From the NCBI GenBank assembly GCA_011799875.1, contig CM022302.1, positions 319,156,144-319,220,143 of the forward strand: 64,000 bases of DNA, written 5' to 3'. Below are positions 34,201 to 44,509 of the stretch, piece after piece (the stretch's first letter is position 1; each line of letters opens with the position of its first letter). The translations under genes and the position numbers were made by a program. The notes below the pieces were generated by a model that worked only from the letters and a program-made list of their open reading frames with translations, made no database searches and was not told the origin of the DNA. The DNA comes from Thinopyrum elongatum. Taxonomy: Eukaryota; Streptophyta; Magnoliopsida; Poales; Poaceae.

Positions 34201-35072
34201 GAAACCGAGGCCAACTTGCTACAATCGTTGCTTAAAAATCAAAACAAAGATAAAATACTCTTTCCTTACAACTTCAAGTGAGTGTTACTGTCTTCTGCAT
34301 ATTCGGTTTCCATTATTACTCGAGGTTATAGTAATGTAATTGATGAGTTATGCATGCGTGCGTAGCTTCCACTTTATTCTCCTAGAGATTAAGCTTGAGC
34401 AGGGACTAGTAACCATCTTAGACTCAAGATGAAAAGATCCCAAGGAGTATGCGGCCATGACTGAAATGCTCCAGAAGTAAGTTCAATCGATCATTATCGC
34501 ACCATATCGGCAACTTTGTTCATTTCCTGATATCAAGTAATTATTTTCTTTGTCTCGCAGGGTTTGGAAAGTGTTCACCGCAGAAGCTCCGGGACTGCCG
34601 GGGGAGCTGCGATTTACACACCCGAAAGTAAGTACTACTAGCTAGTTCCGTGCATCTCCCATTGATTCTAGCTAGTTTCATCAATACCATTTATAATGCT
34701 TGATTATCAGTTTGATTGACCTCTATTTCTCGTAAAGTGGTTGTGGCAGGAAGGCGGGAATAATTTTTGTGGATACTACATTTGCGATTACATCTACAAC
34801 GCGACGACCTCTAAGCGGGGCTACTCTGAAAAACAATATGAAGTGCGTAAGCAATAATATTCACAATTTTATTTTATTACCATCATTTGTGTTGAGTTTC
34901 ATTCATATATATGTATTGACCCCCTTCTTCAAATTAGATTTGGCAGATGCGGGATGAACTCCTACCACAAGATCGCATAAAAGCAATTCAAGAGGAATTG
35001 GCGGGATTCTTTCTTGACCACGTCATCAATCCAGCCGGAGAATACCATGTGAAACTTGACATCAGATGTTAG
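31237..35072 (+). pseudogene. Second CACTA gene (Transposase_24-like plus C48-protease-like), disrupted
   Basis: Exons inferred from splice signals: 31237-31485, 31582-34013, 34104-34277, 34366-34476, 34561-34627, 34750-34842, 34938-35072. All join in phase. Six in-frame stops interrupt: 32068, 32338, 32506, 33277, 33343 and 34430. No frameshift is seen. Content in order: an acidic glycine-rich N-terminus; a basic plant-transposase region (KKRLRQDERFT, then SRTWFFGVGGTLDPETGKCH); a coiled coil; a proline-rich repeat zone (32968-33330); a helical region; and a C-terminal Ulp1/C48 peptidase-like part with candidate His (codon 34370), Asp (34421) and Cys in NNFCGYY (34768). In relatives this protein is thought to assist TNP2. 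The mutations would prevent full-length product. Confidence 0.8.
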
Positions 35073-35434
35073 GGATTGTAAGAGATCTTATATTGTATAT
35101 ATGTAGCTAGTAGCGTCGGATAGATATACAAAAACTTGTTGTTCGACCAATCTCTCGAAGAAGGAGGAGGTCGATCACTTCTCTCTGTATATGTTCATGA
35201 TGATCTTGTGTACTTAATGGTTTCCTTCATTTGCTTACTAGCTAGCGTGTCGAGTCCTCTCTATACGTATAGTACGTAGCGTCGACCAAGCACGGAGATA
35301 AGAGAGGACACTTCTCTCTATTAGCTAGCTAACACAATATATGAAACCCCTAAATTAACCCTACAAAACCCCCAAACACGCCCCCCCCTTTAAAAAAAAA
35401 AACAAAAACCCCAGCTCCTGAGCTGCTGACACGT

Positions 35435-35650
35435 GGATGCTCTTTGGTCCCGGTTGGTGTTACCAACCAGGACTAAAGGCCCTCCTGCCTGGGCTCGCCG
35501 CAGTGGCCACGTGGAGCCACATCTGTCCCGGTTCATAAGCAAACCGGGACTAAAGGTGTTGGGCTTTAGTCCCGACCCTTTAGTCCCGGTTCCAGAACCG
35601 GGACAAATGGGCCTCTGGAACCGGGACAAATGGGCCTTTTTCTACTAATG
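35435..35650. repeat. 3' subterminal repeats and terminus of the large CACTA
   Basis: Copies of GGTCCCGGTTGGTGTTACC, AACCGGGACTAAAGG and GGAACCGGGACAAATGGGCC end in TTTTTCTACTAATG at 35650. The reverse terminus reads CATTAGTAGAAAA, one base away from the canonical CACTA start. The last 100 bp are almost the same as the right end of the small CACTA (13160-13270). Confidence 0.88.
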
Positions 35651-35653
35651 CTC

Positions 35654-35810
35654 TCTCCTAGGTGGCCTCTGCCTGCCCTATCGTTCCACCAGAGTGAATC
35701 ACTCAGGGCTATCGGGAACCCAGGCACATCACTACCTGGATGGTACCACCTGTCCCTTCAGCCCCCAGTCCGAACATTATCATAAGTATTGTAGTATTAT
35801 ATAGTACATC
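35654..35810. repeat. Fragment of a long LTR, right part
   Basis: This is a continuation of 20646-21573 after the CACTA; CTC at 35651-35653 is its duplicated target. It contains CTACCTGGATGGTACC-type text. The gypsy LTR starting at 35811 truncates it. No gene. Confidence 0.45.
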
Positions 35811-36653
35811 TGTCAGTATACTAAGAATTGGGCCTGTAGTACACCAGACTTATGCACAGGCAGTAGCAGCCTCCCCGACTACAAGGCTTGCCGGAGGATA
35901 ACTGAAGATAAACTTAAGATATGAAGAAGAATTCTAGTCAGGTGATCGAAAAGTGCTACAGAAGAGTACAGAAGATCAAGGCTGAGGTTGCCGACAAGCA
36001 AGTGAATACCCGCCAAGCTTTATGCCTGGCAAGAATCCCACTACCATGCCACCGCTCCACCTCATCGATCAGGTTGTCACTTGCCAATTAGGTGTGAAGC
36101 AGGCAGGTAGTTAGGTGAGACTTGTTTGGGCACATGGCAGCTCGCCGCCCTGAAGACAACTTTGATGACACCCGTCCAGGTGCCAAGGGAATAGAAGGTA
36201 GATGGGCGAACAACACAGAAGGAGAGACCATCCTTGCCGGGGAGCTCCATCCACACAACACCTCACAGTGCAATAAATGCGTTTGTCCTAACCCGTCAGA
36301 GTTAGGTATACAACACTGTAGCCACTATTTACAATGTATATTTACCATTTTGCCACTATGGTGACCCCTTAGTCTATAGAAGGAGGCCCATGGCTACCTT
36401 AACAAAGGTCAAAACCCTATTCATTTGCACGCGTAGCCGCACCTCTCGAGCGCCTTGCCGGGACGCGCGTACCTTGTAACTGGACGCATACACATCCAAT
36501 ATACGAAGCAGGAGTAGGATTTTACGCTTCACAGCGGCTCGAACCTGGGTAAACACCCCGCGTCCTGCTAATTTTGCTCTTTGTGCTCGCTGATGTCCCT
36601 AGTCAAACCACAAAGGGATCACCATGATCTCATAGATGGTCGTACACACGACA
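35811..36653 (+). repeat. 5' LTR of the B3-bearing gypsy element
   Basis: It starts TGTCAGTATACTAAGAATTG and ends GTACACACGACA. Bases 35811-36265 match 43626-44088, the 3' LTR. The same lineage starts TGTCGGTGTACTAAG in the minus-strand LTR at 57164-58053. A TATA-like TCTATAGAAGG lies near 36373. Pol sequence follows the LTR directly, with no PBS. Confidence 0.8.
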
Positions 36654-36654
36654 T

Positions 36655-38405
36655 CTTAATGTGGAATTGAAGCCAATCCCGACAAGATCAAAGCAATTAT
36701 GCAGATTGAAGCACCGAAGCGCATCAAGGATGTGCGTCGCCCTGACGGTTGCATTGCTGCACTGAGTAGGCTCATCTCCAAATCTGCTGAGCACGCCTTG
36801 CCGTTTTTCAAATTTTTCAAAAAGGTAGGTCCAATGAAATGGACCCCAAAAGTGGAGGCCGCGCTGTAGGATTTGAAGCAGTACCTATCCTGTGCGCCAA
36901 CACTGGTTGCGCCAAGACCGCAAGAGCCGTTGCTGTTGTACTTGGCGGCAACGAACCAAGTGGTCAGTGTTGCACTAGTGGCGGAGTGAGAAGTTGAAAG
37001 TGAAGAAGCAGCAGATGTAGGCCCGTCAAGCGACAAGCCGGAATCTTCTGTGGCAAGTCCCGGTGCTGACAGGTCAAGCGTAGAGCAAGCAGATGGATTA
37101 GAACAACAAATTGTGCAGAAGAAGAAGTTGGTGCAGTGCCCAGTATATTTTGTTAGCTCCCTTCTCCAAGGGGCTAGATCAAGATATTTTGGTATGCAAA
37201 AATTGCCTTTTGGTCTTCTCATGGCCTCGAGAAAGCTGCACCACTACTTCCAAGCACATTAGATTACCGTCGTCACTCATTTTTCGATGCAAAGGATCTT
37301 GAGAAATCCATATGCGACAGGCAGGATTGCCGAGTGGGCGTTGGAGTTCTCAAGCTTTGATCTCAAGTTTGAAAGCACATCAACGATTCAGAGCAGAGCC
37401 TTGGCGCAATCCATTGCGGAATGGACACCAACGCCAGACGAAGAAGTACAAGAGAGTCCTCTCCCCGACAAGGAAACAGAGAAGGACTGGATTATGTATT
37501 TTGACGGGGCTTTTTCGCTGCAAGGTGCCGGTGCCAGAGTGCTACTTGTCGCACCCATCGGGGAGCACCTCAAATATGTGATCCAGATGCATTTCCAGCC
37601 GACAAACAACACTGCTGAGTATGAAGGACTGCTTGCCGGTCTCAGGATTGCGGTGGACCTTGGAATCAGAAAGCTCATTATGAGAGGTGACTCACAGTTG
37701 GTTGTGAAGCCAGTCAACAAGGATTATCAGAGCCCATTGATGGAAGCATACGTAGATGAAGTGAGGAAATTGGAAGAGCGCTTTGGTGGATTACAGATGG
37801 AGCATGTTCCTCGTGTAGAGAACGGCATAGCCGATGATCTCTCGAAGCGTGCTGCCATGAAGTTACCTGTGGAACCAGGGACCTTTGTGCTCCATTTGAA
37901 TCAACCATATGTTACACCATTAACAGGCAAGAACAAAAGAAGAAAGTTGAACACCGGCAAGTACTTTTCTGCCGAGCTCCCAAAAGCTGTCGGCAAGGAT
38001 GTTGCCGGGAACAACGACAAGCTCGTCAGTGAGCAGCAAGCTCTGGCAGGATCTCAAGTCCTTGCCATTGAGACAAGCGCTCCCGCAGCTGAGTATATGT
38101 CTTTAGTCCTTGTCGTCGAGCCACAAGCTCTGGCATGGGTGCAGCAGATCGTCCAATTCCTTCAAATAGGAGAACTTCCCAAAGATCAAGAAGAATCTGA
38201 AAGAGTAGCCCGTCAGTCTAGTATGTATCAGTTTGTCGGTAATGTCCTATACAGAAATAGACCAAATTGGGTGAAGTTGAAGTGTATTTATCGGGAAGAT
38301 GGACATAAGCTGTTGGCGGAGATACATGGGGGGATGTGTGGCTCTCACATAGGATTAAGGGCCCTTACCGGGAAAGCTTTCCGGCAAGGTTTCTATTGGT
38401 CCACT
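36655..38405 (+). pseudogene. Gypsy pol remnant: RT end, RNase H, integrase zinc finger
   Basis: Early part (36660-37260): the RT thumb/connection region (motifs like NPDKIKAI, ISKSAEHALPFFK, APTLVAPRPQEPLLLY), broken by stops near 36868 and 36988. The uninterrupted frame from 37287 holds RNase H: YFDGA (D73 of that frame), NNTAEYEGL (E111), RGDSQLV (D135) and ENGIADDLSKRA (D183/D184), all acidic residues present. Further on an integrase HHCC-type zinc-finger start is visible (near HGGMCGSHIG), and the frame stops at the conserved FYW because an LTR begins at 38406. The 407-aa open frame ends inside that LTR, so its last 35 residues are not pol. Confidence 0.85.
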
Positions 38406-41400
38406 GTGACGCCCCGACTTAATCGTGCACTAATCATACATGCAAATGTGCACAATCAAGATCAGAGACTCACGGGAAGATATCACAACACAACTCTAGA
38501 CATAAATTAAAATAATACAAGCTTTATATTACAAGCCAGATGGCTCGAATACATAATAGTCAGTGGAAGCAACAACATCTGAGTACAGACATAAGTAAAC
38601 AAGTCTGCCTTAAGAAGGCTAGCAAAACAATGACATATGGATCGAAAAGGCGCAGGCCTCCTACCTGGGAGCCTCCTAACTACTCCTGGTCGTCAGTGGC
38701 CTCCACGTAGTAGTAGGCTCCGTCGTGGTAGTAGTAGTCGTCGGCGGGATCAGCTGGCTCCTGGGCTCCGTCATCTGATCGCAACAATCAGGTATGGGGG
38801 AAAAGAGGTAGCAAAGCAACCATGAGTACTCATCCAAAGTACTCGCAAGACTTACATCAGATCTATGCTAAGTATGCATCAGTATCAAAGGGAAGGGGGC
38901 TGTATCTTTGGACTAGACTGCAGAAATGCCAGAATAGAAGGGGAAGGCCTAGCCTATCAAAGACTAGCGTCTTGTAGCATTAGAAGAGTGCAAATTATCA
39001 TAACATAAGTAATAAGTATGTTGTAGTAACGCCCAAAGATCCTTCATCGACTCCCTATGAGAAAGCAATGTCGGAGCCATCATATCCATTTAGTGTCTCC
39101 AGTATCCAGTTCTAGTTGTAATAGATTGGGATACAACTCCGAGCGGCCGTTACCGTGGACATGACTATTCAAATAGATATACTTCCCTGTAGGGGTGCAC
39201 CAACTTACCCAACACGGTCTATTAACTCCAGCCAGACACACTTTAACAAGTCATGCCTGGCCTCGGCTGATCGACACACTGTAGTCCTACCTAGGCTCAA
39301 CAGAGAGGCCAACACGCTGGTCTACATCCTAAGCGTGCAGGGGTCTTGGGCCCATCGCCCTTTGCACTCCTGCACGTTGTGTATGCGGCCTGGAGCAGAC
39401 CCACCCCCTTATACAAGCGAAGGTGGTTGCCGTCCAACCGGGCGCGCGCTGCTCAATCGCTGATGTCCGAAGAGATTTCAGAGAATCGTACGACACCGAG
39501 TGCCCATACTTATTACCGCGTGGTGGTTAGTGCGAAAAGGCCAGAGGCCTACTCAGACCATATATCCAAACTCGTTAGTGTCTTGGGAGAGCGCGGAGAC
39601 GATCAATGATCCACGATCTATGGTCCCGTCGCCCCATCTACCGGGCTTACGGCAAGGGCTAAGAATGCCCTGCCGTGCCGCGTAATTATCTCATGGGTAC
39701 CCTCACGGTAATGCATTGTGTTGCATTTGTATGCCTATTATTTATTGTTTCTTCCCCCTCACGGTAATGCATTGTGTTGCATTTGTTGCATTTGTAAACT
39801 AAGCTAGGGGTGACCTAACATAGTGCTAAGTGTTATAGCTGGAGCAGGAAAATATCCGGGAATATTTTCCCGGCTCCGGGAAATTATCGGACAAAAGATC
39901 TAGAGGGAAGGTTCCATGTTTGTAGTGTTGGAGGGGTGTGATAGATATGTGGATGGAATATTTGGATTCGCCACATTTTTCTGATCATGTTTCATATATA
40001 AATTATTTTCATCAGAGTTACAGTTGAATTTATATGAATTTTCAAAGTTTTACTAATATTCTTGAATTATTTATATTTTGAAATTTAATGAGTATATACT
40101 TTTGCCACTTAGTGCCGTGCCAGCCACAGTGTATGAGGGGTGGGGTCAGGGTCAAAGTCGACAGTCCAGTCAACTCTTGACTGGGTCAACGTTGACTGGT
40201 CAAACTGGCTGGTGGGACCTAGCTATCATAGACACATCGTAAATTAATAGTTTTAACTAATTTAACAGATTAGGTGGGGCCACATGTCATTGAGGGTTAA
40301 GGGGGGTTAGTGTAATTTATGTTAGCCTCTAATTAAAAAGGGTCGGGCCCCACTGGCAGAGAGCCAGCCGGCCACAGGGAGGAGCTACGCATGGGTGAGC
40401 GCACACGCGCGCCGGCCACGGCCGAGCGCGGCCAAGGAAGGCGCGGAGCGCGAGCAGTGCCGGCGGCCACCGAGGGCGTGCACGGATGAGTGAGCGGCGG
40501 CAGGAGGGGCCGGGCGTGACGGGACACGCGTGCGTGCGCCACGACTCATGGCAGAGGATGGTCAGGTGGGGTAGGGGGGCACGGATGGCCATGGCCACGC
40601 GGGAGAAGTGGCTAGGCGCGGCCAGGTCATGGCCACAACACAATCGGATGCAGTCAGGTCGCGTGGGTGAGTCGAGAGGCGGGCAAGATCAGCTGCAGCG
40701 TAGGGCAGCAGGGGCGAGCGGGGGGGGGGGGGTGGCGGGGGGACGCGGCTAGGCATGCGGGCGCGGTCACGTGAGTCGAGGACGTGCGGGCATGAGGGAG
40801 CAGCGGCGGGGCAAGGGAGGAGGCGCGCGCGGGGGGGGGGGGGGGGAGCTACGGTCGTGGCGGAGAAGGCAAGCTATAGGCTCGAGATCGAGCCTAGCAG
40901 AGAGTGGGAAGGTGCGGTGGCTCTCCGAGAGTGCACGAGTGGCCCGTTGACAGTTTAGGAGCGCCGTATCCAGCAAATTGACAGAAATGGCAGTGGTGAC
41001 CGCAGATGAGGAAGACGGGGATCTGAGTGACGCAGTGGGGCTAGACTCGATGTGCTTCTCAGAGTCGACGAAGGCGGAGCAGTGGAAGCTCCTGGCGGGA
41101 GCATAGCCGAAGGGAACAATGATGGCCACGACGATGAGGGAACCCATGGCAATGGCAGCGTCGGGCACATCCAGATCGTGAAGAGGGAGCGACGAGAGGG
41201 GCGAATGGGGGCTAGGGTTTCCAGGGAGTGAGAGGGGGGCTCTTATCCTCCTCCGGGGTACTGGATGGTCGACACGGCGTCCATCCAAGGCATGGACGGG
41301 CGCAGCTATGCCACGCCATGGCCCTTCCTTCTCCTCTGTACAGGGGAAGGAGAAGGCATTAGGTGGTCTTGGACTGGCCACTGTAGCAATAGGCCTTTTT

Positions 41401-41650
41401 CTTTTTATTCTTTTCTGCTTTATATTTTAGCCATTGTTTTGTATTTTAATTAGCTACTAATGAATTTTGTTATTTATTGAAACTTAGCACATAAATACTA
41501 GGCATGATATTGAACCGTCCCACAAAGTTTTGGAGGCAAGTTGAATTAAATAATTAATTGCTTATTTTGAAAAGGTCATTTCAATTGTTGATGGACCAAT
41601 TATTATTTTCCCAAGAATTTATTTGTGAGTCAAATGAAGTTGGTTTAACT
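38406..41650 (-). mobile_element. Long LTR inserted in integrase, right end lost
   Basis: It starts TGTGACGCCCCGACTTAATC at 38406, right after the interrupted integrase codon region. The body is AT-rich to about 40300, then GC-rich (40370-41360), resembling a promoter/leader zone read from the minus strand, including pyrimidine-rich text on that strand and G runs of 11-13 at 40720-40732 and 40831-40847. Similarity to 20646-21573 and to 8000-9000 shows a shared family. The other terminus (expected ...GTTACA plus a TCCAC repeat) is absent. Near 41650 the sequence changes to another LTR family. The frames at 40329-41381 (including a 204-aa minus frame) show no family signature. Confidence 0.6.
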
Positions 41651-42733
41651 TGGGCAGGAGCACTTTTGCTCTCCGATGGAGCGATTCCGCCGGAGATACT
41701 TCCCTCCGGGAGGGGGAAATCAAAGCCATCGTCATTACCAACAACCCTCTCATCATGGGAGGACCAATCTTCATCAACATCTTCACCAGCACCATCTCAT
41801 CTCAAACCCTAGTTCATCTCTTGTATTCAATCTTTGTATCAAAACCTCAGATTGGTACCTGTGGGTTGCTAGTAGTGTTGATTACATCTTGTAGTGGATG
41901 CTAGTTTGTTTATTTGGTGGAATATTAAATTTTCATTTCCATTATTCTATTCAATACCCCTCTGATCTTGGACATGAATATGATTTGTGACTTGTGAGTA
42001 GTTACTTTTGTTCTTAAGGACATGGGAGATGTCTTGTCATAAGTAATCATGTGAATTTGGTATTCCTTTGATATTTTGATGATATGCATGTTGCTGTTTC
42101 CCTTAGTGGTGTTATGTCAACGTCGACTACATGACACTTCACCATCTTTGGGCCTAAGGGAATGCATTATGGAGTAGTAATTAGATGATGGGTTGCTATA
42201 GTGATAGAAGCTTAAACCCCAGTTTAAGCGCTCTTCCGTAAGGGGCTGATTTGGATCCATATGTTTCATGCTATGGTTAGATTTATCTTAATTCCTCTTT
42301 CGTAGTTGCGGATGCTTGCGAGAGGGGTAATCATAAGTGGGAGGCTTATTCAAGTAAGAACAGCACCCAAGCACCGGTCCACCCACATATCAAATTATCA
42401 AAGTAGCGAACACGAATCAAACAAACATGATGAAAGTGACTAGATAAAATTCCCGTGTGTCCTCAAGAACGCTTTGCTTATTATAAGAGACCGTTTCGGC
42501 CTGTCCTTTGCTACAAAAAGGATTGGGCTACCTTGCTACACCTTTGTTACTATTGCTACGTGTTGCTCGTTACAAATTACCTTGCTATCAAACTACTTGT
42601 TACCGACAATTTCAGTGCTTGTAGAAAATACCTTGCTAAAAACCGCTTGTCATTTCCTTCTGCTCCTCGTTGGGTTCGACACTCCTACTTATCGAAAGGA
42701 CTATGATTGATCCCCTATACTTGTGGGTCATCA
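41650..42733 (+). repeat. 3' part of another LTR (ends TATACTTGTGGGTCATCA)
   Basis: It contains text I recognise as a very common Triticeae LTR: CTCAAACCCTAGTTCATCTC near 41805, TTGGTACCTGTGGGTTGCTA near 41851, CTACATGACACTTCACC near 42127, GTCCACCCACATATC near 42379, and the end CCCCTATACTTGTGGGTCATCA at 42733. The beginning of the LTR is missing. No gag or PBS follows; the B3 ORF begins at the next base. I do not assign the family name. Confidence 0.7.
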
Positions 42734-43288
42734 GTCGCTGGAGCTTTCGCTCTCTTCGTAGCATTCCAGGCGGCCGCCGGAGGCGCCGAAGAATTTCACG
42801 AAGAGTGTGGAAGATCCGTTGTACCAAAATTGAAGAAGATGTCCTCTCCCTAAGCCACGGGAGCGAGCGAACGATTTCCATTCCTGCAGTAAATACATGA
42901 AGCCATTGGGGGAAATCTCCGTCGTCACCCAAGCGGGGCCATTGCAGCAGCCGTCCGCTCGCAGCCAGAGGCCTGAGGGCTCATGGTCTTCGATCGCCCT
43001 TACAAAGGACTTTGGAAGCCGCAGCCAGCTGCGTGGCTGGTGGTGCAATGCCACAACGAATTCGTACGCTGTCTTCACCGCGTGGGCCTCCGCCGGGGGA
43101 GGGAGGGCAAGCTCTCCAGCGTGGCCACTTCGTCCCCGTACACTACGCCTTCCGCGGCTGCGATTCGCGGCCCTTCCACAGATGCTGGGGCCGGCCTCCG
43201 CAGTTGTGGCAAGCACGCGCACCTGGCCTCGCATGGAAGCCCTCATGGTGGCAACAGATACTTGAGTTTGGCCCCTGCCCCTCACCAT
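42731..43288 (-). CDS. B3 DNA-binding-domain ORF carried antisense in a gypsy element
   Basis: 185 residues from ATG 43288. An in-frame upstream start (43369) is less likely because it lies within a few bases of the TATA-like box. Residues 1-65 are basic and low complexity (RGRG, SRGRRSVRGRSG). Residues about 75-170 read as a B3 domain: PRSWLRLPKSF, LWLRADGCCNGPAWV, LLQEWKSFARSRGLGRGHLL, then FWYNGSSTLFVKFFG. The acidic/serine tail ESESSSD ends at a TGA supplied by the terminal bases of the LTR to its left, so the original protein was probably longer. B3 proteins are plant nuclear DNA-binding regulators. This copy lies inside a retrotransposon, opposite to pol, with its own promoter; a captured host gene is an inference. 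The W and F positions look intact, so binding could be retained. Confidence 0.75.
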   Translation of the reverse strand: MVRGRGQTQVSVATMRASMRGQVRVLATTAEAGPSICGRAANRSRGRRSVRGRSGHAGELALPPPAEAHAVKTAYEFVVALHHQPRSWLRLPKSFVRAIEDHEPSGLWLRADGCCNGPAWVTTEISPNGFMYLLQEWKSFARSRGLGRGHLLQFWYNGSSTLFVKFFGASGGRLECYEESESSSD

Positions 43289-43625
43289 TGCAGTAACAGC
43301 TTGAGGAAGAAGACGATGGAGAACAATAGGTTGGAAGGAGAAGAGGTAAATGAGCAACGCCTTCCGCAACCCCCTTTTTATGGGGAAGGCGCGGGGGCTG
43401 GCTCTTTACTGTTCGACATGACTACACCTTTTACAGGCGCACTTCCTCGGCTGCCATTCTGTTTCACCAATCCACGTCCTGCATTTAATGCGTGTAGTGG
43501 GGCGCGCAGTAAAAGATGAGATTATGACAAATTGGCAGTTATTCTCTACCACACGTGCATGTGCATTGTTTGGGCCTAGCCCAATGACGCCTTGCATGCA
43601 TGTGTGGCCTAGGCCCGGGGGCTCC
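43289..43625 (-). promoter_or_regulatory. Antisense promoter module next to the polypurine tract
   Basis: Read on the minus strand from the LTR outward: GGAGCCCCCGGGCCTAGGCC (complement of the PPT), then TTGGGCTAGGCCCAAACA, GCCCCCACTAC-like text, and CCTTCCCCATAAAAAGG (TATA-like, 43371-43386), then the B3 start 83 bp downstream. The same words in the same order occur at 58054-58300 ahead of a different gene. Homology of the two stretches is seen directly; promoter activity is inferred. Confidence 0.7.
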
Positions 43626-44088
43626 TGTTGGTGTACTAAGAATTGGGCCCTTAGTACCCCAGACTTATGCATAGGCAGTAGTAGCCTCCCCGACTACAAC
43701 GCTTGCCGGAGGATAACTGAAGATAAACTCAAGATATGAAGAAGACTTCCAGTCAGGTGATCGAAAAGTGCTATAGAAGAGTACATAAGATCAAGGCTGA
43801 GGTTGCCGGCAAGCAAGTGAATACCCGCCAAGCTTTATGCCCGGCAAGCTCCAAGCCCGGCAAAAATCCCACTACCATGCCACTGCTCCACCTCATCGAG
43901 AAGGTTGTCACTTGTCGATTAGGTGGCAAGCAGGCATGTAGTTAGGTGAGACTTGTCTGGGCACGTGGCAACTCGCCGCCCTGAAGACAACTTTGATGAC
44001 ACTCGTCCAGGTGTCAAGGGAATAGAATGTAGATGGGCGAACGACACAGAAGGAGAGACCATCATTGCCGGGGAGCTCCATCCACAAG
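43626..44088 (+). repeat. 3' LTR start of the B3-bearing gypsy element, broken by CACTA
   Basis: TGTTGGTGTACTAAGAATTG follows the purine-rich CCCGGGGGCTCC. It matches 35811-36265 closely until 44088, where CACTACAAAAAACAC starts. The rest of the LTR should lie beyond the other end of that CACTA, outside the window. Confidence 0.85.
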
Positions 44089-44509
44089 CACTACAAAAAA
44101 CACTTCTGTGATGATACTTGTTTGTCACAGTAGGTCACTTCTTCTATCATGCATGTACATCCATGATGATTTTATGACAGAATCAAGATAGTCATACTTG
44201 TGCTGTCGTAGAAGTGTTCCATGACAATACTCAAATTATCATCACGGAAGTGTTAACTTCCATGACAATAAATGACGCGTCATGGAAGTGCTTTCGTCAA
44301 GGGTAACCGACACATGGCATCCACCGTAACAGGTCCCCGTTATGCTATCGGGTCCGGTTTTGGATCTGATAACCCATTAACAGCAACGACCAATGGCGAT
44401 TTTCCACGTGTAAAATTCTCATTGGTCAGAGGAAACACATGTCGGCTCTGCGATGGGCCAGATGTCATCCATCCAATGGAGGAGACGTGCCTATGATACG
44501 TCAACATGT

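Larger units (their letters stand above)
21574..35650 (+). mobile_element. Autonomous-type CACTA (En/Spm) transposon, 14.1 kb, TSD CTC
   Basis: It begins CACTAGTAGAAAACAGGGC and ends GGCCTTTTTCTACTAATG, flanked by the 3-bp duplication CTC (21571-21573, 35651-35653). Subterminal regions carry many GGTCCCGGTT/AACCGGGACC repeats in both orientations. Inside, on the plus strand, are a small spliced gene (22278-22722), an intact TNP2-type transposase (22895-26197), a 333-bp tandem array, an internal cluster of subterminal-type repeats with a second TATA (28335-28650), a 311-bp palindrome, and a multi-exon second gene broken by stops (31237-35072). The intact transposase and matching ends suggest a young or recently active element; loss of the second ORF suggests it now needs help from relatives. 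Confidence 0.95.
35811..44088 (+). mobile_element. Rearranged Ty3/gypsy element with antisense B3 ORF
   Basis: Order on the plus strand: 5' LTR (35811-36653), RT/RNase H/start of integrase (36655-38405), a nested block of foreign LTR sequence (38406-42733), an antisense B3 ORF and its promoter (42734-43600), PPT-like GGCCCGGGGGCTCC (43612-43625), and the first 463 bp of the 3' LTR (43626-44088), which a CACTA then breaks. PBS, gag, protease, most of RT and the integrase core are missing. LTR ends and PPT match the minus-strand element at 57164-64000, so they belong to one lineage. Non-functional. Confidence 0.8.

Noticed and set aside
40767..41381. 204-aa minus-strand ORF that looks gene-like by base composition
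   Set aside because: Lies in the leader-like part of a long LTR, lacks recognisable domains, and is interrupted by G runs.
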